Source: JABDMD01 sp965203475
GTDB taxonomy: Bacteria; Pseudomonadota; Gammaproteobacteria; UBA4575
Reading direction: 5' to 3'
NCBI GenBank assembly: GCA_965203475.1
Contig: OZ241890.1
Coordinates: 1,426,001 to 1,490,000, forward strand
DNA: 64,000 bases
Shown here: positions 1 to 9,155 of the stretch, piece after piece
How positions within the stretch are numbered: the stretch's first letter is position 1
How the letters are laid out: each line of letters opens with the position of its first letter
Made by a program: the position numbers and the translations under genes
Notes under the pieces: model-generated
Database searches by the model: none
Told to the model about the DNA's origin: nothing
What the model saw: only the letters and a program-made list of their open reading frames with translations

Positions 1-314
1 TTGATATCGTGATTTTGTGCTCAATATTGCAAGATAAAAATCACTACCAAAAATTGAAAATAATTTCTAATCCAGCATAATTTGACTTTAAATTTACCGC
101 AGAATTGCTGTACCTAGAATAAGCCAATTTGGAAAGATATTCTTTAGATTGGTAAAAGCTAGCCAAATTCCTGGAATATAATTCCACATAAATTAAAGAA
201 AATGTGAATAAATTCACGCTTTATAAGTGCAATTTTACTCACCATTACTCGTTATAGTATTAAAACTTAAATAAGCTTTTAGTATCATTAAATCATAACT
301 ATAAAGAATTAAAT
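1..314. other. AT-rich non-coding stretch upstream of the TPR gene
   Basis: This stretch holds no open reading frame that I can support and no RNA gene that I recognise. It is very AT-rich and ends at the start codon of the plus-strand TPR gene at 315. Short palindromic pieces such as GGAATATAATTCC (around 174-186) occur, but none can be tied to a known regulator. It probably contains the promoter for the two plus-strand genes that follow, although no convincing -35/-10 pair was picked out. Confidence 0.4.
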
Positions 315-1019
315 ATGCAGATTGATCGTTACAATCAAACTTTGTATCTGATATGTGTAACTATCGTCTTAGCTTTGCTTAGCACATCAATTTACGCTGA
401 TAATACTACAAACTGTGGATCCCTTTATGGAGAATGGAAGGTTGATGATTATCGTGACCCTCAGTTCTGGAAACAAAGACATGGTGAAAAGCATCATCTC
501 TATTTAGTAGAAGCTTATCATTTCAATAAAGCCAAAAAAACATTAACCAGTAATCTCACTCTTACACCTTTCCAAGTACGATCAATAAGGAACGATTTGG
601 ACTACACACTACGTAGATTTCCTAACCATCATTTAGCATTACATTATGTTTTTGAACTTGAAAGAAGAAATGGTGGTACCCTCGCTGAAGGTGCTGCAGT
701 TGGCAAAGCCGGCTTTATTCCTTCTTCTTACTGTTACTTTAATAGAGCAAGTAGATTTAAGCCAGAGGACGATGTAGTCTATCTTGTTTATGGAGCGCAT
801 TTACACAAATTAAAAAAATATTCTGAAGCATATGAAATGTACAAAAAGTCCGAAACTCTTAACCCCGACTCTGTAGAGTTAGCATACAATCTTGGACTTC
901 TCTTGACTGATCAAGGTAATTATTCAGAAGCAAAAAATTACGCTACTTTCGTGTATGAGAGAGGATATCAGCTCGACGGGTTAAAAAATCGACTTGCTAA
1001 AGCAGGCTATTGGCCTTAA
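315..1019 (+). CDS. secreted TPR-repeat protein
   Basis: The 234-residue product starts with a hydrophobic stretch (about residues 10-27) that ends near a plausible cleavage site after the Ala of SIYA, so it is probably exported to the periplasm. The C-terminal half (about 145-225) carries helical repeats of TPR type, for example the stretch around YSEAYEMYKKSETLNPDS followed by LAYNLGLLLTDQGNYSEA. TPR proteins bind other proteins, so a scaffold role in polysaccharide assembly is possible. The gene lies 37 bp upstream of an asparagine-synthase homologue on the same strand, at the outer edge of the exosortase-type polysaccharide locus. No enzymatic motif is visible, and the exact function is unknown. 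Confidence 0.75.
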   Translation: MQIDRYNQTLYLICVTIVLALLSTSIYADNTTNCGSLYGEWKVDDYRDPQFWKQRHGEKHHLYLVEAYHFNKAKKTLTSNLTLTPFQVRSIRNDLDYTLRRFPNHHLALHYVFELERRNGGTLAEGAAVGKAGFIPSSYCYFNRASRFKPEDDVVYLVYGAHLHKLKKYSEAYEMYKKSETLNPDSVELAYNLGLLLTDQGNYSEAKNYATFVYERGYQLDGLKNRLAKAGYWP

Positions 1020-1056
1020 CCATTAATTTCATTTACATCTTAAGTATCTTCTAACC

Positions 1057-2928
1057 ATGAACTGCTTCTATGGCGCATTTTCATATGAGCCAGTAAATCT
1101 GAGCTCCTTGGACAATTTAAAATTATATCTAAGTAATAATCCAAAAATAAAACATGTGCTAATTGATCAACCTTTTGTATTTTTAACAGGAGAATATATT
1201 TATCATCATGAAACAACTAAAGTAGCGGTTGCTGTTACTGGATCACCTAAATTTAAAAATTTACCGATTCATATCTCTCAAAAGTCTAATTGTCTTGCAA
1301 AAAAAATTTGCGAATTATATAAGTCATACGATCAAGCTTTGACTGAACATATATATGGAGTTTACAGAATTACAGTTGTAGATTACAAAAAAAACAAAAC
1401 ATTACTCTTTACTGATAAATTTGCACATAAACCAATTTATTATCAAGCACTAGAAAGATCTTTTTTATTTAGCTCTAATATAAACACTTTAGCAAATCAC
1501 CCTAGTATTAAATACAAACTCTCAAATGAAGCAATATATTCTTACCTATACTTTTATGTAATTCCAAGCCCCCTTACCATCTATGAAAATATATATAAAT
1601 TACAAGCTTCACAAACTATATGCTATGACAAACGTGGTATTAGCAAAGAAAAATATTGGAAACCTGTTTTCAATGAAAACAATGATTTTAGCAAACAAGA
1701 ATTATATAAAAGAACAAAGAAATCAATATCTTCATCAATTGATGACTACATTAATAAAGAATCAATTGGAACTTTTTTAAGTGGCGGATTGGATAGCTCA
1801 ACTATTACTGGTTTACTCGCCAAAAACTCATCTGAGAAAATTAAAGCCTTCTCTATAGGTTTTAATCAAAAAGGATACAATGAAATAGAATATGCAAGAA
1901 TTGTAGCAAAATATTTTAATTGCGAACATTATGAATACTTTATTTCTCCCAAAGACATATCTGACTCATATACAAGAATAGTTGGTTCATATTCCGAACC
2001 ATTTGGAAATTCGTCAGTTATACCCACATATTATTGCGCTAAATTAGCGAAAGATAATGGCATAAAATGCTTACTAGGGGGTGATGGTGGAGACGAGTTA
2101 TTTGCAGGTAATACCAGATATATTAAGCACAGGATATTTGAATACTATTCACAAATCCCATCTATACTACGTAACTATTTAATTGAACCTGTCGCTTACA
2201 AAGCCTCATCCAACATAAAAATATTTAATAAAATTCAAAATTACATAGATAAGTCTAAGATTAAACTACCTGAGAGGCTATTTATATTTAATTTTTTACA
2301 TTCCATTGCAACTGAAAATATTTTTTATAGCGACTTTAAAAAATCAATTAAAGGTTTCAACCCTATTTCTATAATTGAAGATAGATATTACGAACTAAAT
2401 AAAATTTCTACTTTAAATAGAATGATGTACTTAGATTGGCAATTTACACTTGCTGATAATGACTTAAGAAAAGTATATGGAGCATGTTCAGTTGCAAACA
2501 TAGATGTAGCATTCCCATTCCTCAATGATACTGTTGTGGACTTATCATGCCAAATACCTTCATACTTGAAAATTGAAAATAATAAAATTAGGTCTTTTTT
2601 TAAAAATACAATGCGAGACCTCTTGCCACATGAAGTCATTACAAAATCGAAACACGGTTTTGGATTACCATTTGGCCTTTGGATGAAGACCTATGACCCC
2701 TTAAAAGAGCTAATTCATGACAATTTAAACTCTTTGAAAAAAAGGGAGATTTTGAAAAATAAATTTATAGATAATGCTGTCAACTTACATCAAACAGATG
2801 ATTCTTCATATTATGGGGAATTAGTATGGGTATTGGCAGTACTTAACACATGGCTTTCTACTTACCATAAAAACCCTATAGAAAACGAAGTTTACCAGTT
2901 AGCAAACAATGTCTTACCAATTAAATAG
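1057..2928 (+). CDS. asparagine synthase-like protein with degenerate glutaminase domain
   Basis: This 623-residue protein has a clear asparagine-synthase (ATP-pyrophosphatase) domain: SGGLDSS at residues 242-248 is the pyrophosphate-binding loop, and GGDGGDELF follows near 341-349. The N-terminal half has the size of a class II glutaminase domain but looks degenerate. The protein begins Met-Asn-Cys, so the nucleophilic Cys is not at position 2, and the RGPD and NGEIYN motifs of the paralogue at 15166-17061 are not visible. It may therefore use free ammonia or form another amide, in the manner known for beta-lactam synthetase-like relatives; this is inference. Its 3' end overlaps the convergent deacetylase gene by 8 bp. 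Amidotransferases of this superfamily are regular members of exosortase A loci and may amidate sugar acids of the polymer. Confidence 0.85.
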   Translation: MNCFYGAFSYEPVNLSSLDNLKLYLSNNPKIKHVLIDQPFVFLTGEYIYHHETTKVAVAVTGSPKFKNLPIHISQKSNCLAKKICELYKSYDQALTEHIYGVYRITVVDYKKNKTLLFTDKFAHKPIYYQALERSFLFSSNINTLANHPSIKYKLSNEAIYSYLYFYVIPSPLTIYENIYKLQASQTICYDKRGISKEKYWKPVFNENNDFSKQELYKRTKKSISSSIDDYINKESIGTFLSGGLDSSTITGLLAKNSSEKIKAFSIGFNQKGYNEIEYARIVAKYFNCEHYEYFISPKDISDSYTRIVGSYSEPFGNSSVIPTYYCAKLAKDNGIKCLLGGDGGDELFAGNTRYIKHRIFEYYSQIPSILRNYLIEPVAYKASSNIKIFNKIQNYIDKSKIKLPERLFIFNFLHSIATENIFYSDFKKSIKGFNPISIIEDRYYELNKISTLNRMMYLDWQFTLADNDLRKVYGACSVANIDVAFPFLNDTVVDLSCQIPSYLKIENNKIRSFFKNTMRDLLPHEVITKSKHGFGLPFGLWMKTYDPLKELIHDNLNSLKKREILKNKFIDNAVNLHQTDDSSYYGELVWVLAVLNTWLSTYHKNPIENEVYQLANNVLPIK

Positions 2929-3913
2929 TAGCTAGTTTTACTTCCGTAAAAATACAGTTCCTCCACAATCTAAGTAAAAACTTGAATGGTTTACTGTCCC
3001 AGGGTGTAAATCTTGGTAGCTGATAAAAATCTGAGTTGTTAATTGCAGTTCCCCAAGATGTAGTTACAGCTGCATTAAAATTTAATTCTTTTAGCAATGC
3101 AACATGCTCAAATGTGTAATCGATATTAGGTTGACCATTTGGATAAGCAAACAATGTTATAGGCTCGTTTATAATTTGCTCCAAATACGCTTTTCCCTCT
3201 TGAATTTCTTGTTTCGCTTGTTGGATTGAAATATTTTTTAAAATTGGATGTGAGCATGTATGCGCACCAATATCCATACCTGCTTTTTTTAATGATAGTA
3301 CTTGTTTGGTATTCATCATTAAGTTATTTGGGATTCTTCCATCAAGAGTCTCAACAATATATTCAGTTATATTTGCTCTTTCATTATTTGATATATATTT
3401 AATTGATTTTAATATTTCATTGACTGCAGTTATTTTTAGCTCTGTTGTACTAAGATCATATTTTCCAACACCAAAATGATCCAAATCTATTGATCCATTC
3501 GATGTATATTTTATTGATTCAATAATTTTATCATTCCACATACACCCTCCATTTAAATATTTCGTGGCAATAAAAAAAGTTGCTGTCAGTGCATACTTTT
3601 TTAATATTGGCAAAGCTATGCTTTCATTATCCCTATATCCATCATCAAATGTAATACAAGCTGCGCGTGGAGGAAGAGTGTCATTCTTCAAACAATCTAT
3701 CGCTTGGCTTAGTGAAATAACATTGAACGTTTGCTTTAGAAGTTGTAAATGCCACTCGAATGTATACTTATCAATGCCTCCTTTTCTAAAGGGATCTTTA
3801 CTATCAAGAATACTGTGATAAATTAAAATACTTAAGCAAGGACTAGAATTACGCACTGTAGCAAAATTACCTATCCATCTTAAATATTGTGAACTAATTT
3901 TATTAAAAACCAT
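2921..3913 (-). CDS. polysaccharide deacetylase (NodB domain)
   Basis: The 330-residue product carries the NodB-fold metal-dependent deacetylase signature. TFDDGY contains the Asp pair at 90-91, and AHTCSHP supplies metal-binding His218 and His222. FAYPNG further on is also typical. Such enzymes remove N- or O-acetyl groups from polysaccharides or from lipid-linked sugars. It is distinct from the DUF3473-type deacetylase at 22094-22945, so the locus encodes two deacetylases. No obvious signal peptide is present. It is the last gene of the minus-strand run, 7 bp after the O-ligase gene, and overlaps the end of the convergent asparagine synthase-like gene. Confidence 0.9.
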   Translation of the reverse strand: MVFNKISSQYLRWIGNFATVRNSSPCLSILIYHSILDSKDPFRKGGIDKYTFEWHLQLLKQTFNVISLSQAIDCLKNDTLPPRAACITFDDGYRDNESIALPILKKYALTATFFIATKYLNGGCMWNDKIIESIKYTSNGSIDLDHFGVGKYDLSTTELKITAVNEILKSIKYISNNERANITEYIVETLDGRIPNNLMMNTKQVLSLKKAGMDIGAHTCSHPILKNISIQQAKQEIQEGKAYLEQIINEPITLFAYPNGQPNIDYTFEHVALLKELNFNAAVTTSWGTAINNSDFYQLPRFTPWDSKPFKFLLRLWRNCIFTEVKLATI

Positions 3914-3920
3914 AATAAGT

Positions 3921-5228
3921 TCATGAGGAAGCTAAGATTGCTTGCTTCTCTTTAATAGATTCAACTTCTCTACTTTTTTCTTTTTCTTCATACTCATCTA
4001 CAAGTTTGTTAGCGATAATTGAAATCGCAACAAAATGCCAATATAAATCGTAATAGGCTAAACTCAAAAAGGCTCCACCTGACGCATAGGCCACCAAACT
4101 AACTTGCATCATTTTCATTAAGTTGTTCAACCATATCAATTCAGTATTATCCTTTGTTCTTTTAATAACCCTTGAACATTGTTGCCAGGTAAGAAAAAGA
4201 ATAATTACAAAGCAAACTAAACCAGGCCAACCATGTTCTCCCAAAACACCAAAATATATACTATGTGCCGATCTTGTATTGTTCTCTTTCCTTTCTGTTG
4301 CAGCCTGGTATTTTCTATATGTTTCAACAGCCCATAAATCAAACCCACCTCCTGTTAGTCTGTCTGAGGCTACGTTCATAGTCATCTTCCATGCATTGAT
4401 TCGACCCATTGCAGAACCATCTTCTTCATAGTTTACTATTGTTTGCATTCTGTCATGCCAGTTTTGTGGCATGAAGTTATACAGCGTAACTAGGCCAGTT
4501 AAAATTAATATTCCTATAATAATTTTGTTGTGACTTTTTAACCAAAAGAAAGCTGCAACAAAAAATACTGCAAGAAACGCTCCTCTTGAATGAGAACTAA
4601 ATATTGATAAGCATATTAAAATCATAAATAAAGTAATTATTAATCTAAGCCATTTATTTGTATATATTAATTGCAAATAGCGAAACAATGGCAATACCAT
4701 TAATAGCGCCAATGCTAAATGATTGTTATCTTCTATAAAACTATCCTCAGGTCCCCAAATTTTAAATTCTCCTCCATGCGTAATAGAAAACACTCCTCCT
4801 TTTATTCCAAAGAATCCAATCGAAAGAGCCATAATTGCTATTAACCAATTCAATCTTGTTTTTGTAGTGATAACTGAAATAGTTAAAATCGTAAACAACT
4901 GGATTTTCATCACTTTCTCAAATTGAACAAGTGCATCATCTGGATACATAGCAAAAAATGTTGTGACAATCATCCAAAATAAAAAGAAAGCCCATATCAT
5001 TGTCAACGGTGTGATAGAAATTTTCCCTTTATCTTTATAGAACAAGAAGCTTATGAGCGTTACAATTGCAACAATTTTTGCAAAAGGAAAATCATAAGCA
5101 AAACCCCAACCAAGACGATGAGGATTCATATAGCTTATCCAAGACCAGACTAAAACTCCTACATACGGACGTGTGAATACCCATGGGAGACTCCCAAATA
5201 TAATCAAGGCTACAATAATGTCACGCAT
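3921..5228 (-). CDS. exosortase A-associated O-antigen ligase/polymerase-like membrane protein
   Basis: This 435-residue protein is strongly hydrophobic with about ten membrane segments. Its N-terminus (PYVGVLVWSWISYMNPHRLG, residues 22-41) is the recognisable opening of the exosortase A-associated O-glycosylation ligase family (PEP_O_lig_1). A long polar loop around residues 255-320 matches the Wzy_C/O-antigen ligase layout. It probably acts in the inner membrane as the polymerase of the repeat unit or as a ligase that transfers glycan to an acceptor; sequence alone does not decide between the two. It sits between the alpha/alpha-toroid gene (23 bp upstream) and the deacetylase gene (7 bp downstream), as part of one minus-strand operon. 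Confidence 0.9.
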   Translation of the reverse strand: MRDIIVALIIFGSLPWVFTRPYVGVLVWSWISYMNPHRLGWGFAYDFPFAKIVAIVTLISFLFYKDKGKISITPLTMIWAFFLFWMIVTTFFAMYPDDALVQFEKVMKIQLFTILTISVITTKTRLNWLIAIMALSIGFFGIKGGVFSITHGGEFKIWGPEDSFIEDNNHLALALLMVLPLFRYLQLIYTNKWLRLIITLFMILICLSIFSSHSRGAFLAVFFVAAFFWLKSHNKIIIGILILTGLVTLYNFMPQNWHDRMQTIVNYEEDGSAMGRINAWKMTMNVASDRLTGGGFDLWAVETYRKYQAATERKENNTRSAHSIYFGVLGEHGWPGLVCFVIILFLTWQQCSRVIKRTKDNTELIWLNNLMKMMQVSLVAYASGGAFLSLAYYDLYWHFVAISIIANKLVDEYEEKEKSREVESIKEKQAILASS

Positions 5229-5251
5229 ATAAATGTATTAAATATTTTTAG

Positions 5252-6430
5252 TTAGCGGTCCAGAAATAAATTTTTAAGCTTCCCTTCAAAAATATTGGAA
5301 TCAATCATAAATTTAACTGCCCAATTCAAATACTGAAATCTTCCATAATCACCGTCAACTGGGAAAGAACCTTTTACAGCACCATGAGTATTTATGTCTT
5401 TATCTATTTCAATCGTCTTACGCACATATTTATTTGCCCGAAATCCTGCTTTTTTATACTTTTCTTCTTCGGTAAATCCATAAAGCATTAACCAACAATA
5501 AGCGATTTGAACAAGCCCTGTTAAACATACCCAATTGACAGCTGGATACCAATTTGCATTTAATCTTCCTGGGAGCCTTCCATTATCGTCCATCACTTCA
5601 ATGATAGGATCTGCGCATTTTATTGCTGCATTTAAAAACTCTTTTTCACGACTAAATTTGTATGCTTCTAATATGCCTCTTAAAGTATAGCCAATAGTGT
5701 GAGTGAGTGGATTTTTTACATCATCTAAGCAACATTTATCGAACCAGCCATTATCATGTTGTTGTGAAATAGCCCATCTTATTTGTTTTAGTGCTGCATC
5801 ATAATACTGCCTCTCATTCAGAATAGAACTGGCCTCGAGTAATGCCCATGAAATATGAGTGTCATAAACTTTTTCACCAGATTTAGCAAATGGTGATTCA
5901 TATTTCCTCCAACAACCATCTTCGTCTTGAACATTCACCAACCAATCTGCTGCAATACGTACTGAATTTTCATATTGACTAAAATATTTCTGAGCATATG
6001 TTAAGCCAAAAAGAATTTGACCTGTATTAAATGTCACTGGGACGATAGGCTCATCACCAATTTTACCGCCTGGGAATCCTCCTTCAGAAAATTGAATTGA
6101 AACCAACCAATCGGTCATTTTTCTAGCACGTTCTCTGACCTTTTCATTACCAGTGAGGTCATAATACTCCAACAATGTTGGAATAATATAACCTGTGGTT
6201 TCTGGGTAAGACGCACTCCATCCATCTATAAGACTGAAATGTCTCGCTACCCCCCCATCATTGGGTTTGCTGCAATCTTGTGCACGACATATCCATTCAA
6301 CACCAGCCTGTACTACTGCTTTGATCCCCAGATCTTGATTTGATAAACCACGACTATCTTGGGCCTTCTCTAGTTTTGCTGCTTTTGAGAGTGTTAATGC
6401 CTCCTCCAGTTTTCTAGGTATAAATTTCAT
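5252..6430 (-). CDS. alpha/alpha-toroid protein of exosortase loci
   Basis: The 392-residue product has repeated helical pairs with Trp/Gly-rich turns (for example WLVSIQFSEGGFPGG and WLVNVQDEDGCW), typical of the alpha/alpha6-toroid fold used by glycoside hydrolases, polysaccharide lyases, sugar 2-epimerases and terpene cyclases. No export signal is obvious, which argues for a cytoplasmic role or an unusual export route. I remember related proteins in other exosortase A loci, without a proven reaction. The context of a polymerase, sulfotransferases and a heparinase-like protein suggests that it processes or epimerises the polysaccharide or its precursor. The specific activity is unknown. Confidence 0.75.
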   Translation of the reverse strand: MKFIPRKLEEALTLSKAAKLEKAQDSRGLSNQDLGIKAVVQAGVEWICRAQDCSKPNDGGVARHFSLIDGWSASYPETTGYIIPTLLEYYDLTGNEKVRERARKMTDWLVSIQFSEGGFPGGKIGDEPIVPVTFNTGQILFGLTYAQKYFSQYENSVRIAADWLVNVQDEDGCWRKYESPFAKSGEKVYDTHISWALLEASSILNERQYYDAALKQIRWAISQQHDNGWFDKCCLDDVKNPLTHTIGYTLRGILEAYKFSREKEFLNAAIKCADPIIEVMDDNGRLPGRLNANWYPAVNWVCLTGLVQIAYCWLMLYGFTEEEKYKKAGFRANKYVRKTIEIDKDINTHGAVKGSFPVDGDYGRFQYLNWAVKFMIDSNIFEGKLKNLFLDR

Positions 6431-6454
6431 CTTTACATAACAATTTAAATTTAA

Positions 6455-7363
6455 CTACCATCTTACAAACAAAGAGTAGTACACACTTTTTATTTTGCTA
6501 TATATATTTGATGACATATTCTCAAGCTCATAACCATATTCTTTTAGAGTTGAACCTGCGATTTGCTCAAAAATGATTCGATCAGACTTAGATAATATAT
6601 TTTTCCATTTTGAAATTTTATTTTTATCTGGAGTTTGAACTGAATTTTGATGCCATTTTAGACTCTCATTTGGTACGATGTTTTTAGCATCATCTGAATA
6701 ACGAAGTATTCTTTCGTCATATTCCTCATTAAAGAATTTACATATTTTCTTCAATTCAACTTCAGGAGAAATTACTAAATCTTCATATTTGATTTCTAGA
6801 TACTTTCTCGTTCCAAGAACTTTCCCTACTTTACTACATATTGTCGTCTTCCATTTCCATTCTTCTGCTAAACGAGGCACACTATTTGACATCCAAGAAA
6901 TATTTCTTTGGGAAATAATCACATCTCTTCCGTCCCGAACAAGATGCAAAAATTTTGCTTCAGGAAAAAGCGTATACAAAATATCAATATCAGGCGTATA
7001 AAACGGAGTCTTGTCGCCCCAACGTTTTTTGTTGTTAGACTTTGCATATTCAATAAAAATTGCATTAATTAAATCTGAATAATTTGAAATGTTATGAGAA
7101 AGAATTTTTTCTTTATCTGTTATATGTTTACCTCGAATAACCAATTTATGATGCGAAATATCCTCAAGTAATTTTTTTTGATTATGTTTAATTGACAAAT
7201 CACCATATCTCGAAAGCTCACTATAAAATACTGTAATAAAACCTGTTTCATGAGGAATGGCTATATTAGGATGCTTATTTAGCATCAGACGCAGCATGGT
7301 TGTACCCGATCTTTGCGCACCTAATATAAAAAATGGATTTGAGCTAATAACTTGTGACTCCAT
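6455..7363 (-). CDS. PAPS-dependent sulfotransferase
   Basis: This 302-residue protein belongs to the Sulfotransfer_3/Sulfotransfer_1 superfamily. The 5'-phosphosulfate-binding loop is GAQRSGTT (residues 15-22), and the 3'-phosphate-binding motif is VRDGRDVIISQR (142-153), with Ser151 in the expected position. It should move a sulfuryl group from PAPS to a hydroxyl or amino group of a sugar. No signal peptide is visible, so it probably works on lipid-linked or nucleotide precursors in the cytoplasm. It is separated by only a methyltransferase gene from a second sulfotransferase gene, and a third lies at 34714-35688. The PAPS donor could come from the cysC gene at 45337. Confidence 0.88.
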   Translation of the reverse strand: MESQVISSNPFFILGAQRSGTTMLRLMLNKHPNIAIPHETGFITVFYSELSRYGDLSIKHNQKKLLEDISHHKLVIRGKHITDKEKILSHNISNYSDLINAIFIEYAKSNNKKRWGDKTPFYTPDIDILYTLFPEAKFLHLVRDGRDVIISQRNISWMSNSVPRLAEEWKWKTTICSKVGKVLGTRKYLEIKYEDLVISPEVELKKICKFFNEEYDERILRYSDDAKNIVPNESLKWHQNSVQTPDKNKISKWKNILSKSDRIIFEQIAGSTLKEYGYELENMSSNIYSKIKSVYYSLFVRW

Positions 7364-7422
7364 AAAATTAATGGGCCTTACAACGCAAACAAATAATAGA
7401 TTAACTAAAAACTAGGAATATG

Positions 7423-8151
7423 TTATTTATGCCTAATAATCATTGCTCGCTTAGAGACTACTTGACTCGTTATAATTTCCACAACTAGGTTTTCGTCTTT
7501 TTTTAATCGTTTAGCAAATCTTTCCAAATACGGATACCTAGCATTACAATAATATAAAGGAACTAGCCCAATTTTCAGGTACTTTGTCACAAGTTTTCGA
7601 AAACTCATACGAATTCCGTGCTTTGATAGAGCATCATGATCAAAAATAATCAGCACGCCATCATTGGATAGCTGCTTCAGAATTAGCTCTATAGCTTCGT
7701 ACTGAGTTTTTCTATTGAGTTGTTGAATCACATCATATACGTATATTAAATCGAATTTTTTCTTTCCTCTGCTAAATATGTAAGAATTTGAATCCAAAAT
7801 GTCTCCAATATGCAGTTGTATATTTTTAACTGCCTCACTCAGTCTTTCTTTAGATACACATACTAACTCTTCGGTTAAATCAAAACCATAGAGTTCTATA
7901 TCGTTTAAACCCTCCTTGGTTAAACGATTATAAATATGTTCTAACCACACCCCTGTGCCACAGCCACAATCCAATACGCTTATATTTTTTTTTAGAATTT
8001 TAAAATCCAGAACTATACTAATACAATGATCGAAAAATTCTTGAAGTTTTTCATTATGCTTGAACGAATGAGAATAAGAACCTTCTTTAACCAGTTCAGA
8101 AAACTGCTTTTTATGTGTACTAGTAAGCTGTGCATGTGAAGTGTTATTCAT
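7423..8151 (-). CDS. class I SAM-dependent methyltransferase
   Basis: The 242-residue product contains motif I of Rossmann-fold methyltransferases, VLDCGCGTGVWL (residues 59-70), followed by an acidic residue ending strand 2 (ELYGFDLT) and a motif II-like FDLIYVYDVI. It should methylate a small molecule or a sugar hydroxyl. Its start overlaps the end of the upstream sulfotransferase gene by 8 bp, which suggests translational coupling. Lying between two sulfotransferase genes, it is most likely a decorating enzyme of the exopolysaccharide repeat unit. The acceptor is not known. Confidence 0.85.
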   Translation of the reverse strand: MNNTSHAQLTSTHKKQFSELVKEGSYSHSFKHNEKLQEFFDHCISIVLDFKILKKNISVLDCGCGTGVWLEHIYNRLTKEGLNDIELYGFDLTEELVCVSKERLSEAVKNIQLHIGDILDSNSYIFSRGKKKFDLIYVYDVIQQLNRKTQYEAIELILKQLSNDGVLIIFDHDALSKHGIRMSFRKLVTKYLKIGLVPLYYCNARYPYLERFAKRLKKDENLVVEIITSQVVSKRAMIIRHK

Positions 8152-9124
8152 GTCTTTTATTTTCTCGCTCCAATTTACTCAATCGACTCAAGCCAAATTT
8201 TTTCAAAACTCTTCTATATCGCCCTCCCATCCCAAAATAATAAAATATTTCATAAAAATAACTAAGAATACTTTTAGGTATCCTTTGATATACTTCATAA
8301 CCAAATCTAGAAAGCAAATGTGATGCACTTCTTTCAAAAATTACTCTTTTTATACGTGGCATTTTTTTCTTCCAGCAATTTACTTTTGAATGGTCAAAAG
8401 GGTTTTTTAAAGAAGGCCAAAGCCAAATCTTTTCCTCTGGTACTTTTTCATCTACCATTTTATAAAAATTTTGCATGTCTTCTGAATATTTAACTCCAAT
8501 AAACCTGCAAAGATCTTCTAGTGTTTCATCAGGATTTATAATTAGATCTTCGAAGCGCAGTATCTTATATCGATTCCTGGAAATCATTTTTCCCATTTTT
8601 ACGTTAGCGCTAACTCTAGATTTCCAATTTTCCGCAGTATCCAAAACATTTGCATAACCATAAGGCATTGTTTGATGCGACAGCGCAATATCTCGACCAT
8701 CCCTAACCAAATGAATAAATTTACAAGTTGGAAACCATTCATTAACAATATCCATACTATCAAGTGTTGCTATATCAAGATTTGCCCAAAAATATTTTTC
8801 TTTTTTTGCCGCATAAATTTCATGAAATGCATGTACTATGCCTGCATAATCAGGAGCTGTTATTTTTGATAGAACTTCGTCGCGACTGATGTGTATATCC
8901 CAAAACTTTATTCTCTCATCTGACAAAATGTCGTCAGTTAATTTTTCGATATTCTGTTCAGTATTTAAATATTTATAGTCACCAAGTTCTTTATAATACT
9001 TAAACCACATACCTGCTACGCTGAAAGGAACTGCAATATCAGGGTGAGCACCTACCACCATCGATAAAAGTGTAGTTCCACTTCTCTCAAAGCCGAACAT
9101 AAAGATAGGTGGAATAGATTCCAT
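8144..9124 (-). CDS. PAPS-dependent sulfotransferase
   Basis: This 326-residue sulfotransferase shows the 5'-phosphosulfate loop as FERSGTT (residues 12-18) and the 3'-phosphate motif as LVRDGRDIALSH (139-150), with Ser149. It is clearly related to, but different from, the product of 6455-7363, so the two probably sulfate different positions. The C-terminal 30 residues are basic and aromatic (RYRRVLKKFGLSRLSKLERE), which could hold the enzyme at the membrane. The gene overlaps the methyltransferase gene by 8 bp and follows the heparinase-like gene. Confidence 0.88.
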   Translation of the reverse strand: MESIPPIFMFGFERSGTTLLSMVVGAHPDIAVPFSVAGMWFKYYKELGDYKYLNTEQNIEKLTDDILSDERIKFWDIHISRDEVLSKITAPDYAGIVHAFHEIYAAKKEKYFWANLDIATLDSMDIVNEWFPTCKFIHLVRDGRDIALSHQTMPYGYANVLDTAENWKSRVSANVKMGKMISRNRYKILRFEDLIINPDETLEDLCRFIGVKYSEDMQNFYKMVDEKVPEEKIWLWPSLKNPFDHSKVNCWKKKMPRIKRVIFERSASHLLSRFGYEVYQRIPKSILSYFYEIFYYFGMGGRYRRVLKKFGLSRLSKLERENKRHE

Positions 9125-9155
9125 TATTTATTTTTTTTAAGGCTAAAGGATTTAT

